DNA of 64,000 nucleotides from Pseudomonas syringae (GTDB lineage: Bacteria; Pseudomonadota; Gammaproteobacteria; Pseudomonadales; Pseudomonadaceae): NCBI RefSeq assembly GCF_023278085.1, contig NZ_CP066265.1, positions 2,944,501-3,008,500 of the forward strand, given 5' to 3'. This document shows, piece after piece, positions 52,993-62,664 of this stretch. Under the pieces are notes generated by a model. That model worked only from the letters and a program-made list of their open reading frames with translations, was not told where the DNA came from and made no database searches. The translations under genes were made by a program, and so were the position numbers. Positions within the stretch are counted from its first letter, which is position 1, and each line of letters starts with the position of its first letter.

Positions 52993-53619
52993 TCAAGACC
53001 AGTGGCGCTTCGTTACCCCACCGACAGTCGGGTTCGTATCAACTTGCAACAGCGATGCATAAAACGCTGGTCGGGTTGAACTCAGGTGCTCACGTGCACC
53101 GCTCCATCTCGTCACAATCGCTGCCAATATCTCCACAGCGCCGGGGGCATCCGGCCGCCAAGTGGCTGAGCTACCGAAAAGATCAGCGAACGTCTCCCAG
53201 TTATCATGCAATCGCGCCCGAGCGCCCACTTCAAGTGCAGCTTCCAGCGCCTCATCAGAACCCGACAGCCAGCGTTGCGGGTAATCGATAATGCCGATGG
53301 GTGCATAACAGTTGGTGGCAATGTAAACCAGCCCGCGAAACGCCTGGGCCCGTGCGGACGTTTGCTTCGGCAGAAGTCCGGCATTGGGGTGCTCAAGACC
53401 CAGATGAATCAGAATCGCAGCGCTCTCGGTCAGCACCGTGCCATCGGCCAGCACCAGCGTCGGCACTTGCAGCAACGGATTGACCGGACGCAACGCTTCC
53501 TGCCCCGCCCCCTCTTCCCACGAGCTGGCCCTGATCAGGGTAAACGGGACCGCGCAGCGCTCAAGCGCTATCTCGATCGCTGCCGAACCCGAACCTTCGC
53601 TGCCGAAAAGCGTGTACAT
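52993..53619 (-). CDS. Glutathione S-transferase family protein
   Basis: A 208-residue GST. The thioredoxin-like N-terminal domain starts MYTLFGSEGSGSAAIEIAL and has the cis-proline motif QVPTLVLADG and the glutathione-binding TESAAILIHL; the C-terminal domain is helical. The first-turn residues are serines rather than a cysteine, which favours detoxification or binding over redox chemistry. It stands alone and is convergent with the histidine kinase gene. Confidence 0.9.
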   Translation of the reverse strand: MYTLFGSEGSGSAAIEIALERCAVPFTLIRASSWEEGAGQEALRPVNPLLQVPTLVLADGTVLTESAAILIHLGLEHPNAGLLPKQTSARAQAFRGLVYIATNCYAPIGIIDYPQRWLSGSDEALEAALEVGARARLHDNWETFADLFGSSATWRPDAPGAVEILAAIVTRWSGAREHLSSTRPAFYASLLQVDTNPTVGGVTKRHWS

Positions 53620-53851
53620 GCTGATGCTCCTAAAGGGCGACCTGCTTGGTCCGCACGATGATACAGAGCGTGCGGCTTACCAAGGTTGAGGCATGTCTAC
53701 TTCCGTAGTGAGTTATTCACTTGAGTGTTGGGCGCGGTAGCAGATTATAGGGGGACAGACGAATATTTCTACACAACACAGGGAGCTCCTGGCTGGATAG
53801 GCGCTTTGTGAACCTGAACCCTTGAGACGCGGATGCTGAGTCCAGCATCGG

Positions 53852-54325
53852 TTACGGGGCGCTATCACAAAGCTGCTTATTGACTTCGAACCGGCCAATT
53901 TCTTTTATATTTTTACTGCCATAGATAAAAACGTAAGTACCACCCAGTGCCAGGATCGAACTCTCTCTCAGTCTTTGCGAATCGCACACAGCTTTTACGA
54001 CTCCAAGCCTGGTGGCGCTCAAGTCAAAGCCAGCGGGGTGGGCATCATAACTTACCAAATCATAATAGAACGCTAGTGTGTGACTGTCAGACGCCTCAGC
54101 GCGTAAAAGCCTTGTACTCTCATCGATCTTTTGATTTCGGGCAGTCGTTCGCGCGGCAACAATTATAAGATCGCTGAGAAAGCCAGGCTGGCTGGGTTGG
54201 TGTGGCACCACCATTACCTGCTTGAAAATAACCATTGCCAGCGTCAAAAAACACACCCCTACCACCCAACACAACACCACTTTGTTTGTTTTTCCTGTTG
54301 TCACTTCATTGAAGGTGTCATTCAC
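53852..54325 (-). CDS. Unrecognised membrane-anchored protein
   Basis: A protein of about 157 residues if it starts at GTG 54325 (an ATG 15 codons upstream also exists). One membrane segment lies near residues 17-35 (VVLCWVVGVCFLTLAMVIFK), followed by a polar domain with two cysteines (KAVCDSQRL and KQLCDSAP) that could be disulfide bonded. No family recognised. Codon use and base content are less GC-rich than in the neighbours, hinting at acquired DNA. A hairpin GATGCTG/CAGCATC (53832-53849) follows the stop. Confidence 0.6.
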   Translation of the reverse strand: MNDTFNEVTTGKTNKVVLCWVVGVCFLTLAMVIFKQVMVVPHQPSQPGFLSDLIIVAARTTARNQKIDESTRLLRAEASDSHTLAFYYDLVSYDAHPAGFDLSATRLGVVKAVCDSQRLRESSILALGGTYVFIYGSKNIKEIGRFEVNKQLCDSAP

Positions 54326-54766
54326 TGCGCGTGCTCCCTGCTTTGGCGCGACATGCCGCATCGTCGGCATGGCACTATTTCGGCGAAAATTTAATCCAAT
54401 CTCATACCCCCGTCACTCCCTTTCGCTCCTGACCGAATGCCGAAGCCAACCGCTTTGTCGGCACCGCCAATGCCTACTCTCGCTCGCTAATCGCGAAGGT
54501 GACTGGATTAACGTGGACGACGTTGCCTGGTTGCTTGCATGGGTAGTTCAGCGGTGGCATAGACAACGCCAGAGGTACCTGCCTGGCGGAAGAGATCGCC
54601 AGCTTATGCCGTGATGCTGTTTGATCATGCCGAGCGGATTACCGGCTTCTATACAGGCCGTGTTCATCAGGCTAACCGCTGTCATGGCCGGGGGGCTGTC
54701 ATCTCGCAAGCTGCTTCATCAAAAAAACAAATACCTGCACACCCAAAACACAACTAATATTTGCCA
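54326..54766. other. 440-base gap, possible degenerate sequence
   Basis: No credible gene is found on either strand between the unrecognised protein and the LysR gene. A frame at 54222-54614 is antisense to the hypothetical gene for its first part and shows no family. The base composition is mixed, with an AT-rich stretch just before the LysR start. It may be a decayed remnant. Confidence 0.4.
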
Positions 54767-55642
54767 ATGATCAAAGAACTGAAAACCCTTATTGCCGTAG
54801 CCAGAGAAGGTACGTTCGCCGCAGCCGGAGACCGCATCGGTCTGACCCAGGCGGCGGTCAGCGCGCAGATGCAGCGTCTTGAAGCAGAGCTGGGCATCGA
54901 GTTGTTCGACCGCAAGGGGCGTTCGGCGCAGTTGAACCGCATGGGCCAGCAAGTTCTGCTGCAAGGTCAGGAACTGGTGCGCCTGTACGGCAATCTGGGC
55001 AGTGCCGCTGTCGGGCTTGCACCCACTTTGCTGGTGACCATCGGCGCTATTGCTTCCGTGCAGCGTTCTTTTCTACCGGATGTGCTGGCCGGGTTTCATC
55101 GGCAGTTTCCGCAATGTCGAACGCGCATCGTTCCCGGGCTGTCGATGGACCTGATCAATCAGGTGGATACGGGGGAACTGGACATGGCCGCGATTATTCG
55201 TCCGCCCTTCTCACTGCAAAGTGATCTGCGCTGGACCACCCTGACGCGCGAACCCTATCGCCTGATCGTTCCAGCCGATGTTCAAGGGGGAGACTGGTCA
55301 GAACTGATCTCCAGCCAGCCCTTTATCCGTTACGACCGATCGTCGTTTGGCGGGCGGCAGGTCGACCGTTTTCTGCGTCAGACGCACGTTGCGTTACGTG
55401 AAGTGTGCGAACTCGACGAGCTGGACGCCATCGTCAAACTGGTTGCCAACGGCGTGGGCGTGGCACTGGTGCCGGAAACGGCGACCATTCAGGCGTGGCC
55501 TGCGACTGTGCGGGCTATCGACCTTGGGCAGCATACATTTCATCGGGACATCGGGCTCGTACACCGCGCGCGACGCAGCCTGTCGGAGCCGGTGAGGACG
55601 CTCGCTCAGCTATTGAACGAGCAGGCTCACGAAGCGCAGTGA
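54767..55642 (+). CDS. LysR-family regulator
   Basis: A 291-residue LysR-type regulator: N-terminal winged helix (ELKTLIAVAREGTFAAAGDR, then LTQAAVSAQMQRLEAELG) and an effector-binding domain. ATG 54767 is favoured over the TTG two codons upstream, since it gives the family's usual N-terminus; the upstream region is AT-rich and lacks a strong ribosome site. It is convergent with the VOC gene, and its targets are not obvious from context. Confidence 0.9.
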   Translation: MIKELKTLIAVAREGTFAAAGDRIGLTQAAVSAQMQRLEAELGIELFDRKGRSAQLNRMGQQVLLQGQELVRLYGNLGSAAVGLAPTLLVTIGAIASVQRSFLPDVLAGFHRQFPQCRTRIVPGLSMDLINQVDTGELDMAAIIRPPFSLQSDLRWTTLTREPYRLIVPADVQGGDWSELISSQPFIRYDRSSFGGRQVDRFLRQTHVALREVCELDELDAIVKLVANGVGVALVPETATIQAWPATVRAIDLGQHTFHRDIGLVHRARRSLSEPVRTLAQLLNEQAHEAQ

Positions 55643-55650
55643 CAAGCAGG

Positions 55651-56076
55651 CTATTTGGCGAACAGCTGGCTCATGTCCTTGAACGCCTTGAACTCCAGCG
55701 CGTTACCGCACGGGTCGAAGAGAAACATGGTGGCCTGCTCGCCGACCTGCCCTTTGAAGCGGATGTAAGGTTCGATCACGAACTGAATGCCGAACGAGTT
55801 CAGGCGTTCAGCCAATGCTTCCCACTGCGCCCACTCCAGAATGATGCCGAAGTGCGGAACCGGCACGTCATGCCCGTCCACCGGGTTGCTGTGAACGCTT
55901 TCTTGAGAAGCCGTTTTGGGATGTTCATGGATGACCAGTTGATGGCCGTAGAAATCGAAGTCGACCCACTGCGCACTGGAACGCCCTTCGGCAAGCCCGA
56001 GCACTTCGCCATAAAAAGTCCGGGTAGCGGCCAGGTCATACACAGGGATTGCCAAGTGGAAAGGAGAAAGGCTCAT
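55651..56076 (-). CDS. VOC-family (glyoxalase-like) protein
   Basis: A 141-residue vicinal oxygen chelate protein with two beta-alpha-beta-beta-beta modules ([40 protein letters not shown]) and the C-terminal [15 protein letters not shown]. Metal-binding candidates are the first-module histidine, the second-module histidine and the last glutamate. It may be a dioxygenase, isomerase or resistance protein; there is no way to choose from sequence. ATG 56076 has AAAGGAG just upstream. Confidence 0.88.
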   Translation of the reverse strand: MSLSPFHLAIPVYDLAATRTFYGEVLGLAEGRSSAQWVDFDFYGHQLVIHEHPKTASQESVHSNPVDGHDVPVPHFGIILEWAQWEALAERLNSFGIQFVIEPYIRFKGQVGEQATMFLFDPCGNALEFKAFKDMSQLFAK

Positions 56077-56257
56077 CAGAACTCCAGAGGTGATGTGCAG
56101 GATCAAGTGTCGAACAGGGCCATGCGCGACCTGACGATCCACTTGAAGGTGAGACCTATCCTAGAGCTGGCTTGAACAAAATAAAATCAACATGTTTTTT
56201 GGAAAGCACAAATAATATTTGTGCTTTCCCTAAGTTCAATCGCTCGGAAGGACCCTG

Positions 56258-57499
56258 TCACGGCTGCCCGGACAGCCTCATGATCATCCGCGACAGCAGA
56301 TAAATCCTCGGTGCCACGCTGCCCACCTCGGCGTATTCTTCCGGCGTATGGATATTGCCACCGACAATGCCGAAACCATCCAGCGTCGGCGTGCCCACGC
56401 TGGCCGACAGGCTGGAGTCAGCCGCCCCGCCGCTGCCTTCAATGGTCAGCGTGCGTCCTAGCTCGCCGTAGATGCCTTGCGCCATCGCAACCAGCGCATC
56501 TGACTTCGGCGTTTGCGGCATCGGCGGCAGGCCGCGCACCAGACTGGTCTTGACCTCGGTATCCGGCACCAGCTTGTTGGCCGAGACCTTGGCGAGGTCC
56601 TGCTCGATCCGGTCGAATTCCTCCGGCACTGCCGCCCTTACATCAGCCTTGGCGCTGGCCTGATCCGGAATCACGTTGGTGCGATCACCGGCCTTGAGCA
56701 CCGTGAAATTGATGGTGGTTTTCTTCTCTTCGTCGCCCAGCTTGCCGAGCTGCAGAATCTGATGCGCCACCTCGGTAGCCGCGTTGCGCCCCAGTTCCGG
56801 TGCAACACCTGCATGGGATGCCTTACCCTTCACTTCGACCAGCGCCGTCGCCGAGCCTTTGCGCCACACCACCAGCCCGTCGGCCGGGCGACCTGGCTCC
56901 AGGTTCAGCGTGACATCGTGCTCTTTGGCGGTTTTCTTGATCAGTTCGGTAGCAACGACCGAGCCGGTTTCTTCACTGGCGTCGAGCAATACGGTGATCT
57001 GCGCGTAGTCGGTGAACTTCAGGTTATGCAAGACCTTCAGCGCATAAATGGCAGCGACGATACCGCCCTTGTCATCCATCACGCCCGGGCCGTAGGCACG
57101 ACCGTCCTTGATGTGAAACGGCCGCTCTGCCGCCGAACCTTCCTTGAACACGGTGTCCATGTGCGCCATCAACAGAATCTTCGCCTTGCCGGTGCCTTTC
57201 AGAGTGGCGATGACATGATTGCTGGCTTCAGGCGTATTCGGCACCTGCTCAATGGTCGCACCGAGCTTTTTCAGCTCTTCGATGGCGATGTCGCTGACCT
57301 TGGTCAGACCCGGCACATAGCCGGAACCCGAGTCGATGTTCACCAGACGCTCCAGCAGTTTCAAGGCGTCGTCCTGGTACTGCTCGGCATCAGCCTGGAT
57401 TGCCTTGTGCGGCTCGGCCATAGCCGCAGGTGCCAGGGCTGTTAACGCGAGGGCCAGGGCCAAATGAGCGGCCAGTGGCGAGCGTGAGAATGAGCGCAT
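56258..57499 (-). CDS. Secreted M20 peptidase, carboxypeptidase G2-like
   Basis: A 413-residue exported dizinc peptidase. The signal peptide ends near residue 28 (APAAMAEP). Metal and catalytic residues include H113 in LLMAHMDTV, D142 in GVMDDKGG, E176-E177 in DASEETGS and E201 in LNLEPGRPAD; the dimerisation domain has KASHAGVAPELGRNA. The whole layout follows carboxypeptidase G2 (glutamate carboxypeptidase), which removes C-terminal glutamate from folates and peptides. A role in scavenging glutamate from periplasmic folate or peptide is plausible. It stands alone. Confidence 0.92.
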   Translation of the reverse strand: MRSFSRSPLAAHLALALALTALAPAAMAEPHKAIQADAEQYQDDALKLLERLVNIDSGSGYVPGLTKVSDIAIEELKKLGATIEQVPNTPEASNHVIATLKGTGKAKILLMAHMDTVFKEGSAAERPFHIKDGRAYGPGVMDDKGGIVAAIYALKVLHNLKFTDYAQITVLLDASEETGSVVATELIKKTAKEHDVTLNLEPGRPADGLVVWRKGSATALVEVKGKASHAGVAPELGRNAATEVAHQILQLGKLGDEEKKTTINFTVLKAGDRTNVIPDQASAKADVRAAVPEEFDRIEQDLAKVSANKLVPDTEVKTSLVRGLPPMPQTPKSDALVAMAQGIYGELGRTLTIEGSGGAADSSLSASVGTPTLDGFGIVGGNIHTPEEYAEVGSVAPRIYLLSRMIMRLSGQP

Positions 57500-57608
57500 A
57501 CGTGTTCCATCCTTGTTTTATTGAGTGACGTTTTCAGGAACATACCTCAAAGCGCTACTCGTCGTCATAAGCAGGGTGCCCGACACATACGCCAGGAACC
57601 TGGATCAT

Positions 57609-60600
57609 TCAGGTACGGCCGCGCAAACGATCAAGCTTGTCGAACAGCAGCCAGTACAGAATGGGAATCAGGCCCAGGGTCACCAGTGTGCCCAGTGCAA
57701 GTCCACCCATGATCGTGATGGCCATGCCCTCCCAGAGCGGACCGGCGAACAGCATCAGTGGCACAAGGCCGATGATGCAGGTCAGTTTGGTCATTACAAT
57801 CGGCCTCAACCGTTTGACCGCCGCATTGACCACCGCTTCGCGCACCGGCAGGCCCTGACCGCGCTCGGCTTCGATGCGCTCCAGCAGCAAGACCGCGTTA
57901 TTGACGATAATTCCCGCCAGCGACAGCAGCCCGAAAGTGGCCATGAAGCCGAACGGATACCCGGTAATCAGCAGGGCCAGCGCCACGCCAATCAGCACAA
58001 AAGGCACGCTGGAAATAACAATCAGCAATTTGCGAAACGAATTGAATTGCCAGACGAACAGCAGCAGCATCGCAATCAGCGCATGCGGCATGTACTGCAA
58101 GAGCGCCTGATTGGCTTCGGCCGAGTCTTCTATCTCGCCACCCAGTTCAACGCGATAACCGGCTGGCAGCTTCAGTGCCGCAACTTGCGGTGCCAGTTGT
58201 TCCACGATTGATGCTGCGGTAAGTGACGGATTGTGTCCGACCACGGTAATAGCCCGCTCCAGATTACGGCGTTGAATGGTCGAGGCTTCGGCCTTGGGCT
58301 CGATTGTGGCAATAGCGGATAACATCAGCGGCGCAGCCCCGGAGGCTGGATAGATCAGCGTGCTGTCCGGTTCGCTCACGGGCATGCCCGGCGTGCAGTG
58401 TTCTCGGGCCATTATAGCCACCGCAGTTTCGCCATCCTGCAACGAGGACACCGCCAGCCCGTTGCTTCTCAGTTGCAATGCCTGAGCGATGTCCTGCGTG
58501 GAGACACCCGCCTGCACAGCCTTGTACTGATCGACAAGGACGTCATAACGCAACAATCGGGTGCGCCAGTCATCGTGTACGTCCTGCGTGCCAGGCAACG
58601 CCGACAAGGCCTGTTCGATCTGGCGGGCAATCGTTCGCAACACTTTTTCATCAGGGCCAATGACCCGATAGATCGCAATCCCCGCCTCAGTGGTGCCCAT
58701 CGAAAAACGCTTGGGCTGCGCTTCGATTTCCGGGTGCTGCGCCAGAAGAAAGCGCCGGGTCCGGTCAATCACCGCGTCTACATTGGCGCCTTCGCGCACG
58801 CTGACGGTGAAATAGGCAATGTCCGGGGCAGACAAAGGCGGATTGAGGCCCAGAACGATCCGCGGGCCGCCATCGGCAACATAACCGATGCTGTCCTTTA
58901 CATCCTGGTCGTTACTCAGCCACTGGCTGATATCGCGCACGGCCTGTGAGGTGTCGCGCGAGCTGCTGCCAGGCTCCATTACCAGAGGAATCTGGAACTG
59001 CATGCGGTCTGATTTCGGCAGGAAATCGTAGGGCACGTGAGTCAATACCACGACCGCAGCCACCAGCAGAACAACCATGCTGCCGATGAATAGCAGGGAG
59101 TGATCGAGCAGCGCCTGGATGACGCTGCGATAGCCACGATAAAACCCTGATGCATACTCATCGGCAGCAGGCTTGTCGACGACGGCCGAAGCCTTGGCAA
59201 AGTAGAAACACAGCAGCGGCGTCACCGTCACGCTGAGCAGCCAGGAGCTGATCAGCGTGGTCGCCAGCACAATCGCCAGTGAACGCAGGTATTCATTGGT
59301 GCTGGTCTGCCCCAAAAAGAATGGCGAGAACGCGAGCACGATGACCAGTGAGGACGTCAGCAAGGGGATCATCAGTGTACGCCCTGCTTCCTCGCACGCG
59401 GTTCGCCGCTCTTCTCCGGCATGCAGACGCCGCTCGATGTCCTCGGCGATGACAATGCCATTGTCCACCAGTAATCCCAGGGCCAGGATGATCGCGGCAA
59501 TTGACACCGTTTGCAGCTCGATGCCCACCGAACGCATGACGAGCAGCGTACTCAAGATCGTCAATGGCACGATAACCCCGACCACCAGCCCGGTACGCCA
59601 GCCGAGAAACAACATGACCACGCACATCACGATAACCACGGTTTCAGCCATGACGTGGTACATCTTGCTCATCTCGTGTTGCACCACATCAGCCTGAAAC
59701 GTCACGACGTGCAACGTAAAGCCAGTCGGAAGTTGCTGTTCCAGCTCGCCGAGGCGTTTGCGCAGCGCGCTGCCGAAGGCCTGAACATTGAGGCCGGATT
59801 GCATTGAAACCGCCAGCACCACAGCATCCTGCCCCTGATAGATAGCTTCGGTCTCCGGCGGATCGACCGGGACCACCGATATTTTGCTCAGGCTTCGCAG
59901 TGCCACTCTCTGACCGCCGGCCAACTGCACGGGGAACTGGCGCAATTGCTCCAGCGAAAGGATTTCGCCACTCACCAAGAGTGTGGTGCTCTGCTGCCCG
60001 ATAACCGGGTTACCTCCCGACGCGATCAGGTTGCGGGCTTGCAACTGCTGCATTAACTGTTGAGGCGACAGACCTGCGGCAGCCAGGGTCTGTTGATCGA
60101 AATCCAGATAGATTCGCTCATCTTGCAGGCCATACAGCTCGACCTGATCAACCCCTTGAAGCCCATAAAGCTGGTCGCGCAGCCGTTTGATCGGTCCGCG
60201 CATTTCGCTCATGCTGAAGCCCGGCGCGGTCACGGCGACGGAAGCCACTGCCACCCGGCCAAAATCGTCATCCACGAAAGGCCCTTGGGTGCCGGGCGGA
60301 AACACACCGCTGGTTTCACCGACTTTGGCTCTCAGTCGCTGCCATAAAAGCCCAAGATCCTTGATGCTGTCATAAGCGGTCACCTGCACCGTTACCCGGC
60401 CAGGCTTGACCGTGGTCACCACATTCCTGATCTCGGCCAGCTCGCGAATTTTTTCTTCCAGCGGCCTGGCCAGCAGTTCTTCTGTGCGCTCCGCGGAAAG
60501 CCCCGGCAGCGAGACGCTGACCAGCGCATCCCGAACCGTCACTGAAGGTTCTTCCTGAGACGGAAAACCCGAAAAGGTAGCGACCCCCGCCAGCAAAATC

Positions 60601-60659
60601 AGGCAGGCCACGAAAAAGGTCAGGCGACTCGCACCCATTGCACGATAGGTAAGGCTCAT
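57609..60659 (-). CDS. RND efflux pump inner-membrane permease
   Basis: A 1016-residue RND transporter with twelve membrane segments in two repeats and two large periplasmic loops. The fourth-helix region reads LALGLLVDNGIVIAEDIE, which keeps one of the proton-relay aspartates of the family but has asparagine at the next site. Compared with AcrB it is of a more divergent, AcrB/AcrD/AcrF-like group. It overlaps the adaptor gene by four bases; the outer-membrane factor and MipA genes are upstream, giving a full efflux operon. Substrate unknown. Confidence 0.93.
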   Translation of the reverse strand: MSLTYRAMGASRLTFFVACLILLAGVATFSGFPSQEEPSVTVRDALVSVSLPGLSAERTEELLARPLEEKIRELAEIRNVVTTVKPGRVTVQVTAYDSIKDLGLLWQRLRAKVGETSGVFPPGTQGPFVDDDFGRVAVASVAVTAPGFSMSEMRGPIKRLRDQLYGLQGVDQVELYGLQDERIYLDFDQQTLAAAGLSPQQLMQQLQARNLIASGGNPVIGQQSTTLLVSGEILSLEQLRQFPVQLAGGQRVALRSLSKISVVPVDPPETEAIYQGQDAVVLAVSMQSGLNVQAFGSALRKRLGELEQQLPTGFTLHVVTFQADVVQHEMSKMYHVMAETVVIVMCVVMLFLGWRTGLVVGVIVPLTILSTLLVMRSVGIELQTVSIAAIILALGLLVDNGIVIAEDIERRLHAGEERRTACEEAGRTLMIPLLTSSLVIVLAFSPFFLGQTSTNEYLRSLAIVLATTLISSWLLSVTVTPLLCFYFAKASAVVDKPAADEYASGFYRGYRSVIQALLDHSLLFIGSMVVLLVAAVVVLTHVPYDFLPKSDRMQFQIPLVMEPGSSSRDTSQAVRDISQWLSNDQDVKDSIGYVADGGPRIVLGLNPPLSAPDIAYFTVSVREGANVDAVIDRTRRFLLAQHPEIEAQPKRFSMGTTEAGIAIYRVIGPDEKVLRTIARQIEQALSALPGTQDVHDDWRTRLLRYDVLVDQYKAVQAGVSTQDIAQALQLRSNGLAVSSLQDGETAVAIMAREHCTPGMPVSEPDSTLIYPASGAAPLMLSAIATIEPKAEASTIQRRNLERAITVVGHNPSLTAASIVEQLAPQVAALKLPAGYRVELGGEIEDSAEANQALLQYMPHALIAMLLLFVWQFNSFRKLLIVISSVPFVLIGVALALLITGYPFGFMATFGLLSLAGIIVNNAVLLLERIEAERGQGLPVREAVVNAAVKRLRPIVMTKLTCIIGLVPLMLFAGPLWEGMAITIMGGLALGTLVTLGLIPILYWLLFDKLDRLRGRT

Positions 60660-61789
60660 GGCGCAGTTCCGCTCAAACGGCTGGTCGGCTGGTACAGGCT
60701 GACGGTCTGTCCGTCCTGCAGAAAAGCGGCTCCGGCAGTCACCACCTGCTCCCCCGCGACCAGCCCGGTGTGGATGATCGCTCGACCCGCGCTGACCGCC
60801 CCTAGGGAAACAGAGCGGATGGCCACTGTTCCACCCGATTGGTAGACGAAAACCTCAGCCGTATTACTGTCAGTTCCCATCCACAGTGCTTGAACGGGAA
60901 CCGAAAGGGCCTGCGTTGCAGCGTCAGGGCGCACCTGTACGAGTAGCGTGATACCGCCGGGCAGCCTGTCGGCAGGACGCAATACACGAAAGATGCCCGT
61001 TCTGACCAACCCGTCATCGGATCGAGGCGAAATGCCTTCAAGCACCAGATCAAAACCGTCAGTGGTGTCTGCCGTGCTTGAGGCTCTGGCAAGGTCGCCG
61101 GGCTTGAGCGCCTCGGCAAACGCCAGCGGAACAGCCGCCACAACCTGCTGTTCTGCGCCGGACTCGATATCCAGCAGCGCCTGCCCGGCAGGCAACACGC
61201 TGCGCGGTTCTGCATGGCGCGCCACCACCCGCCCGGCAAACGGCGCAATCAACTGGCTATGATCCAGCTCACGACGCGCCAAGGCCACTTCGGCTTGCGC
61301 CCGAATCTGTTCGTTCCGGGCTTGCTCGCGGGATGCCAAGGCCGACTCGACAACGCTTTGCGCAACACTGCCTGCCGCAAGCAGATTTTTCTGGCGCTGA
61401 TAGTTCTGCTCACGCTCGACTGCCTGCGAAGCGGCCAGGCCCGCACTGGCCTGCGCCTGTTGCAGATGCAAGGTCGCAGGCTGCCGATCGAGGCTGGCAA
61501 GTACCTGGCCCTTTTCCACGGCATCTCCGACATCGACCCGCAACTCGGCCACGGTACCTGCCGACTCAAACGCCAGACTGGCGCGTTGCTGCTGCCGAAC
61601 GGTACCGATAAAACGCATCACGGCACCCTCACCTGCGTGCACCGCCTCGACCTTGACGGCACGCACAGCCGCGACGCTGGCCGGATGTTTGTCGCTGCAG
61701 CCACCAGCCAGCAAGGCAATCAGTACGATGCTGCACGCGCGGGCAACACATCGGCGTGGAGCAGGAAACGCATCAGGATGAAATCGCAT
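60656..61789 (-). CDS. RND periplasmic adaptor (membrane-fusion lipoprotein)
   Basis: A 377-residue HlyD/AcrA-type adaptor with a lipobox near residue 31 (IALLAGGCSDK), a lipoyl half-motif (AELRVDVGDAVEKGQVLASL), a long hairpin (residues about 110-170), the second lipoyl half (LIAPFAGRVVARHAEPRSVL) and a beta-barrel/MP domain. It bridges the permease to an outer-membrane channel. Start and stop overlap its neighbours closely: four bases with the permease, and 16 bases after the MipA gene. Confidence 0.93.
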   Translation of the reverse strand: MRFHPDAFPAPRRCVARACSIVLIALLAGGCSDKHPASVAAVRAVKVEAVHAGEGAVMRFIGTVRQQQRASLAFESAGTVAELRVDVGDAVEKGQVLASLDRQPATLHLQQAQASAGLAASQAVEREQNYQRQKNLLAAGSVAQSVVESALASREQARNEQIRAQAEVALARRELDHSQLIAPFAGRVVARHAEPRSVLPAGQALLDIESGAEQQVVAAVPLAFAEALKPGDLARASSTADTTDGFDLVLEGISPRSDDGLVRTGIFRVLRPADRLPGGITLLVQVRPDAATQALSVPVQALWMGTDSNTAEVFVYQSGGTVAIRSVSLGAVSAGRAIIHTGLVAGEQVVTAGAAFLQDGQTVSLYQPTSRLSGTAP

Positions 61790-61805
61790 GGCAGGCGTCC
61801 ACTCT

Positions 61806-62645
61806 TCAGAAGGCGTAATTCAAGGCAAGCAGGCCGCTGCCTTCGGCATCGGTTTCGACCAGCGGGCTGCCACGGGTCTGGTCGGTGTAATGAGTGACGC
61901 CAACACTGGCGACAGTTGACCAGTGAGCGTCGAAGGTATGCTGCCAGGCGAGTGCCGCCGAATAGGCATAAATGCCGCTGTCTGCCGTGAACCTGGAAAA
62001 GCCGCTGCGCTGGTTCTGGATCGGGCTCACGCCAAAATAGGTCTGGTTGTAACGGCCGTCGCCGGCATGCGCATCGATATCGAGCGTCACCGTGTCACTC
62101 TGGCTGTGGTAAGCGATGCCTTCAAAGCCCAACCGGTAGCGGTTCCCACGTTTTTCGCCCGCCACCCGCAACTCGGCCTCGGCACTCGCCGACAACCATG
62201 GCGTGAGCTGCTGAGAGACCGTGAAGTCGCCAACGGTCGCGCCCTCGACGGTACCCATGCCCCTGAGCTCATTGGAGCCCGGACGGTTGGTGCTGTTTTT
62301 CTCGGTACGGCCAAAGTCATAATTGAGCGCCGCACTGGCGCCGAGCCCGGAAGCCGATTGCCACTGAAGCCCCAGACCACGAGTGGTGTCAGCAAAAAAG
62401 ATCCCGCGCTGAACCGTAAGCATCGGCAGCACCTGACTGCGGTATTCATCCGCACCCATATAGCGGGGCAACACGGCCATACCCAGACCGAAGTTGACGT
62501 TGAATTGGTCGCCGAGAATCGACTGACTGTCAGCAGAATCGCTGCCCTGAGCATAAGCCTGACCGATCAGGGCCATGGCAGCGGAGGCGATCAGCACGTT
62601 GAGCAAAGTGTGACGTACGCGAGAATGAGAGAGGTCATGAGTCAT
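61806..62645 (-). CDS. MipA/OmpV-family outer-membrane protein
   Basis: A 279-residue beta-barrel with a signal peptide (ALIGQAYAQG, cleavage near residue 32) and the MipA/OmpV features FGLGMAVLPRYMGADEYR and a terminal NYAF phenylalanine signature for barrel assembly. MipA proteins were first described as scaffolds for murein enzymes, but several are linked to antibiotic or metal resistance. It lies between the outer-membrane factor and adaptor genes of an RND pump, so it may belong to the same resistance function. ATG 62645 gives the correct signal peptide. Confidence 0.9.
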   Translation of the reverse strand: MTHDLSHSRVRHTLLNVLIASAAMALIGQAYAQGSDSADSQSILGDQFNVNFGLGMAVLPRYMGADEYRSQVLPMLTVQRGIFFADTTRGLGLQWQSASGLGASAALNYDFGRTEKNSTNRPGSNELRGMGTVEGATVGDFTVSQQLTPWLSASAEAELRVAGEKRGNRYRLGFEGIAYHSQSDTVTLDIDAHAGDGRYNQTYFGVSPIQNQRSGFSRFTADSGIYAYSAALAWQHTFDAHWSTVASVGVTHYTDQTRGSPLVETDAEGSGLLALNYAF

Positions 62646-62664
62646 GGTGATACTCCGGTTTCGG

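Noticed and set aside
54222-54614. 130-codon open frame near the unrecognised membrane protein
   Set aside because: It overlaps that gene on the other strand for about a quarter of its length, lacks a family and a ribosome site, and looks like chance.
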